This document shows, one piece after another, positions 55,226-60,000 of a stretch of 60,000 nucleotides of DNA. Below the pieces are notes generated by a model. That model searched no databases. It saw only the letters and a list, made by a program, of their open reading frames with translations, and was not told the origin of the DNA. The position numbers and the translations under genes were made by a program. Origin of the DNA: Bolinopsis microptera (lineage: Eukaryota; Ctenophora; Tentaculata; Lobata; Bolinopsidae); assembly GCF_026151205.1 (NCBI RefSeq), contig NC_087076.1, forward strand, positions 8,224,902 through 8,284,901, given 5' to 3'. The stretch's first letter is position 1, and each line of letters begins with the position of its first letter.

Positions 55226-55532
55226 TCTCTACTATAATTCAAAGAATTCTTTCTGCTGTCTGTCTGTCTGTACGACCGCCCACGTGCAAATTTTAATTAG
55301 ATAAAAAATAGGAACTTGCGCAGTAACCATGGAAACAAGGGTTACGGCACGCACGTGCACGCGCAATGACTGTTTTAACGTCATTTTGATCGGTTTTTTT
55401 GATAATACGTTATGTAAATGTTTAATTGGCTGTATCTTCGGTTATGTATAGGATATTTTTTGACGCGTTTTAAACTTACTAACAAAAAATACTATTAGCT
55501 TCCTCTCTTATCTGTGACCACGGGTTTTCTAG
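55226..55532 (+). mobile_element. Helitron-like unit 1 of a head-to-tail array
   Basis: It starts TCTCTACTATAATTCAAAGA after A and ends CACGGGTTTTCTAG before T. The interior with CGACCGCCCACGTGCAAATT, a CATGGAAACAAGGGTTACGG block and CTGTATCTTCGGTT matches 46136-46465 in reverse. Confidence 0.55.
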
Positions 55533-55800
55533 TCTATACTATAATTCAAAGAATTATTTCTGTTGTCTGTACGACCGCCCACGTGCAAATAGATAAGAAA
55601 TAGGTAATTGCATAATAACCATGGTAACGGTGTTAAAAGTGCACTTGCACGTGCAAGGATTTGAGAGGGGCATTTTGATCGGTTTTTTGTTATTAGGTGG
55701 TATTCAGTGCGAGTTATATTTCAATTGGCTGTATCTTTGGTTGTGATGGATATTCGTTGATGCTATAAAAACTGACTACCAAAGAATACTATTAGATTTT

Positions 55801-57852
55801 ACCAAAACCCATAATCATGGGTAGAGTGGACCGCTGCCAGTGTCTCTCTTTCCCAAACAAAAGGAAATGATATTAATTTGATTGACCGTTCTCAAATGCA
55901 AAATGATACCGAGAATGAAATCGGTCGCTCGCTTTTCCCATTCATTCACGGCTTACAATCAATCACATGCTGTAAAAATTCCTTTGGGTTGCGTTCGGGT
56001 CGATATACCTAGTATTTCGGGATAAGGGTGGTACTGGTAGTTAGTGAATTAGCTGAAGTTTATTGATTCTTTATTGCTGAGTACAGCTGCCTTCGGGTAG
56101 TTCTTCTTAATCTATTACAATTGTAAATTAATGGGAAAAGCGAGCGACCGATTTCATTCTCGGTATCATTTTGCATTTGAGAACGGTCAATCAAATTAAT
56201 ATCATTTCCTTTTGTTTGGGAAAGAGAGACACTGGCAGCGGTCCACTCTACCCATGATTATGGGTTTTGGTAAAATATCATCTCTTTTTGATTATAATGT
56301 CAGGGTACTTTATAAAGTCGAAATATAAACTGATGTCATCATTAATATTAATAAGGAGGAAGTTTCAACGATTTCGAAATTTTTCCTTTAAAAACATTTC
56401 CTTGTGTTTAGGTAAGCATATCGGTCTATCACTGACTGAACATAAAACATTATAATCATTCAAGTTGCCATTAAATTCATATATAATGACATTGAACTGT
56501 CGTGGTAAAGCAGAATTTGTTCGAAATCACGAATGAGCAAAATTCTCACCGTTCGCACGTGCAAACTTTGAGCGGTTGTTGCGTGCGCATCCAATACTGA
56601 ATCGCCGTAAAATTTTGCATAACGGTATTTTATATATATAGTTTGGATAAGCGTGCAAAGTTTCAAAAGATTTCAAATAGAACTTGGATCACAACGGGAC
56701 TCCAAAGTCGATAAAAATCGTGAAAACACCAATTTTCAGTGATTTTAGCAATTTTTAATCAATTTGGGCGTGTCCCCACGTGTGCAACTTTTCGATTTTT
56801 AACTTTAAAACTAGCCTAATGCACAATTTATACCTATAGAAAGCAGAACTGAGCTCCACAACCCAAGGGATAGCCCAACACCAGAGAATACTAAATCGCA
56901 AAATTGACGTTTTTATAAAATAATTTTTCAAAAAAGCACTAACTTCAAAGGCATATATCTTTATGAAGGAGTAAGATAGGAAAACTTTCCGGTAGATTTT
57001 CAGAATGCTTGAACAATTATCTAAGATGAAAATTTCCTCAGATGTTGAAAAAAATTACTTTTAAATGGTGTAAAATCAATTTTAAAAGTTATTACTTTGT
57101 CGAAAATCAAGTTTTAAAAACGGTTAACTTGATGACGTCATCAAGGGGTGTTTATGACGTCAAATAATTTTTGTATACAATATAAACTAAAGTGTAAACA
57201 ATTATTTTCAAGATCTGTGGTCGGAAATGGCTGTATCTTTTATACTTTTGAATCTATGGACACTTAAATTTAGGATACAATTGACTACATTTGACTGTCA
57301 AAGCGTCTATCCCTGAATATGTATCACGACAATCTGTCGTAAAACAGGGGTTCTAGAAAACCCATTTCCCGATGCTCCTGAAACCTGAACCCTTTTTTGC
57401 AGTCGATTTGGTCAACGTCTAGACGACCTGAAAAATTTCAGATCTTTAACTCAATTTTAACATGGTTTTTAAGGCACCTGAATATGGCGATTATGGGTTT
57501 TTTACCGAATTTCGTATAACAGTGCTGGCGAGTATTTTATGCAAATTTCTTAAAAATCTCAACATAACTATTTTTTATTCATGTCATCTTTGACATCAAA
57601 TTAGAATGTTTTCAACTAAAAATAAATCTGCTGAACGACTTCCGATGAGTCTTAATGCCTGAAAAACTCCTGCCGGAGGCGGCGGCCTTCGGCCGCCGCT
57701 TCCGGCCGGAGTGCACGCTTCGCGTGCACGAAAGAGGCGTGTAACGTGTAGTTGTACCAAAGGGGGTATAATAGTAAAGGGGGTATGATAGTAAAGGGGG
57801 TACATAGTATACCCACAATAAATGCAACGGTCGTGCTTGCCAGCACTGTGAT
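55801..57852. mobile_element. Unclassified repeat F with leading foldback, copy 2
   Basis: Collinear with 20136-21909. The foldback arms (about 55801-55950 and 56131-56270) are separated here by about 170 bp of unrelated sequence. The tail (56271 onward) matches 20455-21909 closely but contains an extra GC-rich double hairpin at 57671-57729. It interrupts Helitron-like unit 2. Confidence 0.72.
57673..57729. repeat. Double GC-rich hairpin with TTC loops
   Basis: Hairpin 1 has a 15-bp stem (57673-57687 with 57691-57705) around TTC. Hairpin 2 is GTGCACGC-TTC-GCGTGCAC (57711-57729). Both are absent from the matching place in repeat F copy 1 (near 21830), so this is an insertion. Confidence 0.88.
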
Positions 57853-57879
57853 TCCTCCCTGTAACCACGGGCTTTCTAG

Positions 57880-58057
57880 TCTATACTATAATTCAGAGAA
57901 TTATTTCTGTATGTACACTGTACGACCGCCCACGTGCAAATTAGATGTATCTTCGGTCGGGATGTATCTTCGGTCGGGATGGATCTTTTTTGGTGAGATA
58001 AAAACTTTCTTTTAAAGAATACTACTAGCTGCGTCCCTGTTACCACGGGCTTTCCAG
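57880..58057 (+). mobile_element. Helitron-like unit 3, internally deleted
   Basis: TCTATACTATAATTCAGAGA starts right after unit 2's CTAG. The unit ends CACGGGCTTTCCAG (last CTAG changed to CCAG). GATGTATCTTCGGTCGG is duplicated inside. Confidence 0.5.
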
Positions 58058-58548
58058 TATAGGTAGCTTCATGATTGCGTCTTAATATAGTAACTTTTTA
58101 ACTCTGATTTCTGGAGACGTCAACAACATTCATTATTGTACAAAAGCAATGCCACCAATAGCAGAACTAAGACCAACCTAATTTCGCTTTCAGTCAAATC
58201 ATTCAAGATTTGGAAACATCGGCTCACGTGAAGAGGGAAAGTCATAATTGGCAAATTCTGTAAAATCCATAAAGCATAATTAAATTTTATTAGTATCAGG
58301 ATCATTTAATCATTAACTCATTAAGTAATTCATTAACAAATTGCACTTTAACATATGGTTGGGTGCTTGGGAGTGAGGACGTGGATCACAGGAAGGATTA
58401 TTCTGCAGAGGAGGGGGGATAGGAGCTATTCAGTCCTGCAAGTATTATAAATGTAATATACGGTATAGGAACATCAAATCTGTCGAAAGCATAATTTGAT
58501 TTTATTAGATCATTTCACATCTTACTAAATATGAAGTGAGACGATATA
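58058..58548. repeat. Non-coding; includes a segment repeated at 59826-59945
   Basis: At 58341-58452, GAGGACGTGGATCACAGGAA and GAGCTATTCAGTCCTGCAAG with their spacing recur at 59826-59945 in the same orientation. Confidence 0.6.
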
Positions 58549-58660
58549 CAGGGTGGCCCAGAAGTAACTGCCCACACGCAATCCTGTTATAACTCACGTA
58601 ATTCTTGTTAGAATTGCCCAGAAATTTCAGAGATTATAGATATGGGTCAAACTCAGATGT
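58549..58660. repeat. One end of a mariner-like element
   Basis: CAGGGTGGCCCAGAAGTAAC, then CTCACGTAATTC and CAGAGATTATAGATATGGGT match 7028-7135. Preceded by TA. The opposite end is missing. Confidence 0.75.
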
Positions 58661-58924
58661 ATATATTAAAGTCACTATTGTGACGGTACATTAGAACTAG
58701 ACAGAAACAAAGTGTGAAGGGTCTGAACGGAACCCCTCGGTTTCAGTTCCTTGTTTAACACTGCCGTACAGCAAGGACATTCGCAGGGTTCTCCAAGGAT
58801 GGGCACATAGCTCACTCCACACAATGCTATGTCAAATGTTGCTTATATACCAAGGATATACAGGAAATAATTCCTTGTAAGTTTAGAGGGTGATCTGTGA
58901 ACAGACAACTACCTCGCTTCATAT

Positions 58925-59225
58925 AATATGTAAGATATGTGTTTATCCGTACCATTTTACTGACACCACGGCATCAACTTTAACGCGACTTTCCGCAAAA
59001 ACCGTAAAACATATACAACTGAAACTTTTTTAACTGGGTCAAATGCTTTAATGGCCTCCAAATCAGCATAAAAAAATAAAAAATAGGCCAAGGAATAGGA
59101 ATTTAAGAGCCCAAAATTTGGAGCCCCAAGCCGTGTAAAAAACGCGAATTAAATAGATAATAATTATTTTAGCTTATACGAATTCCTGGGTTATACGAAT
59201 TCCTGCCATGCTAGTTATTAATAAT
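58925..59225. repeat. Dispersed repeat C
   Basis: CCGTACCATTTTACTGACAC through AACGCGACTTTCCGCAAAAA and AATAGGCCAAGGAATAGG matches 15285-15590. Confidence 0.75.
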
Positions 59226-60000
59226 TTAATATTAATAACAATCTATAATTGATTTGATTGCAGCAATTCAAAAAATAAACGACACCATAAAGGATTATAT
59301 AATATATACGTACGGTTGAAAGTAGGTACTTTAAAAGACCATATTCATGTGTAAATACCAAAGGCAGGGTAAGTGCTTGCGTGTTACAAGGTCTGGAGTT
59401 ATTATACCTATTAGGTACAGTTAATAGTTCTACCCCCAGAGTTCTCACTGACAGTAACAACACAATTCCATTTAAATAACACGCAATTTAAAAGCATCCA
59501 AAATATAAATAGAGGGCATAATAATACTTACGTAGAGTAGCTGTTTAATAGATCGAATGAAACTGTTGTATTATACGTGCTATATATTACTTGCTCCCAT
59601 AGTACACTTGTCGTGTCTGTTCTGTCACCTTTGATTGATATCAGGCATTCGAGATGTATCAAGGGTGAGTATTTTCTCCTGCCACTTTTAGGTCTGTTGC
59701 AACAAAGACCCCAAGGTATTTTTGACTCTGGACGAAATCTAATGCCAATTATCCATTCAAGGTGAAGATAAAAAGCTGAAAGTCCTCCTATGCTAGACAT
59801 AGGAGGACTTTGAGTAAAATATAAATTGCACAATGCACATTAACGTATGGTTGAATGCTAAGGACGTGGATCACAGGGAGGATCATTATGCAGAGATTGT
59901 AAGGAGATATAAGAGCTATTCAGTCCTATAAGTATTATAAAGAATCCTAAATCTGGAAACTACCTATTTCCTCAGAAAAGACTTTGGCGCAATCATCATA
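59226..60000. other. Right edge of the window, no gene recognised
   Basis: A strong minus-strand donor (CTAC then GTAAGTATTA, at about 59533) follows an open minus-strand frame (59833-59535), but the frame has no recognisable domain, so I leave it as a weak exon candidate. A 14-bp-stem hairpin (AAGTCCTCCTATG...CATAGGAGGACTT) lies at about 59778-59811. The segment 59826-59945 is a copy of 58341-58452. Confidence 0.35.

Larger units (their letters stand above)
55533..57879 (+). mobile_element. Helitron-like unit 2, interrupted by repeat F
   Basis: It begins TCTATACTATAATTCAAAGA directly after unit 1's CTAG, proceeds to AATACTATTAG (about 55796), then repeat F copy 2 intervenes (55801-57852). 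The 3' end CACGGGCTTTCTAG closes it at 57879. Confidence 0.55.

Noticed and set aside
59528-59833. Minus-strand frame ending at a good splice donor
   Set aside because: Kept only as a weak note: no domain, and it runs through a hairpin of the repeat type.

Overview
The window is nuclear DNA of an invertebrate animal. Its genes are split by GT-AG introns, coding density is very low, the sequence is AT-rich, and most of it is transposable elements of many classes. I cannot fix the phylum from sequence alone. No rRNA, tRNA or CRISPR locus was recognised.

Host genes: (1) 30-2101, plus strand, a complete five-exon gene for a 145-residue myosin essential light chain-like protein. (2) 14870-9803, minus strand, a rhodopsin-family (class A) GPCR. 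Seven exons covering TM1 to TM7 could be assembled with consistent phases; one short exon between TM2 and TM3 was not found. (3) 43562-43444, minus strand, a possible first coding exon with a signal peptide, product unknown.

Mobile DNA from left to right: TA-flanked element (4023-5170); 68-bp perfect palindrome (6027-6096); mariner-like element with 350-bp inverted repeats (7028-8320); 8-bp-TSD MITE (10674-10861) and a HIRAN-carrying TA-CCTTACTCGG transposon (12084-13507), both in GPCR introns; APE-type LINE (20140-16712) followed by an unclassified foldback repeat (20136-21909) and another LINE tail (21910-22394); 3.3-kb inverted-repeat element filled with a 34-bp minisatellite (24752-28096); TTAA-flanked giant foldback (30090-31481); a young Ty3/gypsy element (32782-38594) inside LINE RT debris; a TCAGGG tract (39382-39648); a PIF/Harbinger-like transposon with an L1-ORF1-like second gene (40444-43296); second HIRAN element (45079-46121); Helitron-like units (46136-46465 and 55226-58057); hAT-like element with perfect 8-bp TSD (48845-49910); 5'-truncated LINE (50126-51271); several MITEs.

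Nesting gives relative ages. The Ty3 element sits in a decayed LINE, the Harbinger element lies just downstream of the signal-peptide exon, and a foldback repeat sits inside a Helitron-like unit. Most transposon ORFs carry one or a few disabling changes, so they are old but recognisable. The Ty3 LTRs differ at only one position that I noticed, so that insertion is recent.

The points most worth follow-up are the HIRAN-like ORF in a TA-flanked transposon family, the Harbinger element pairing a DDE transposase with an L1-ORF1p-like protein and many ACTTAAGT sites, the minisatellite-filled inverted-repeat element with its higher-order periodicity, the UUUAAAC frameshift site at the Ty3 gag/pol junction, and an in-frame triplication of the TM4 exon start in the GPCR.
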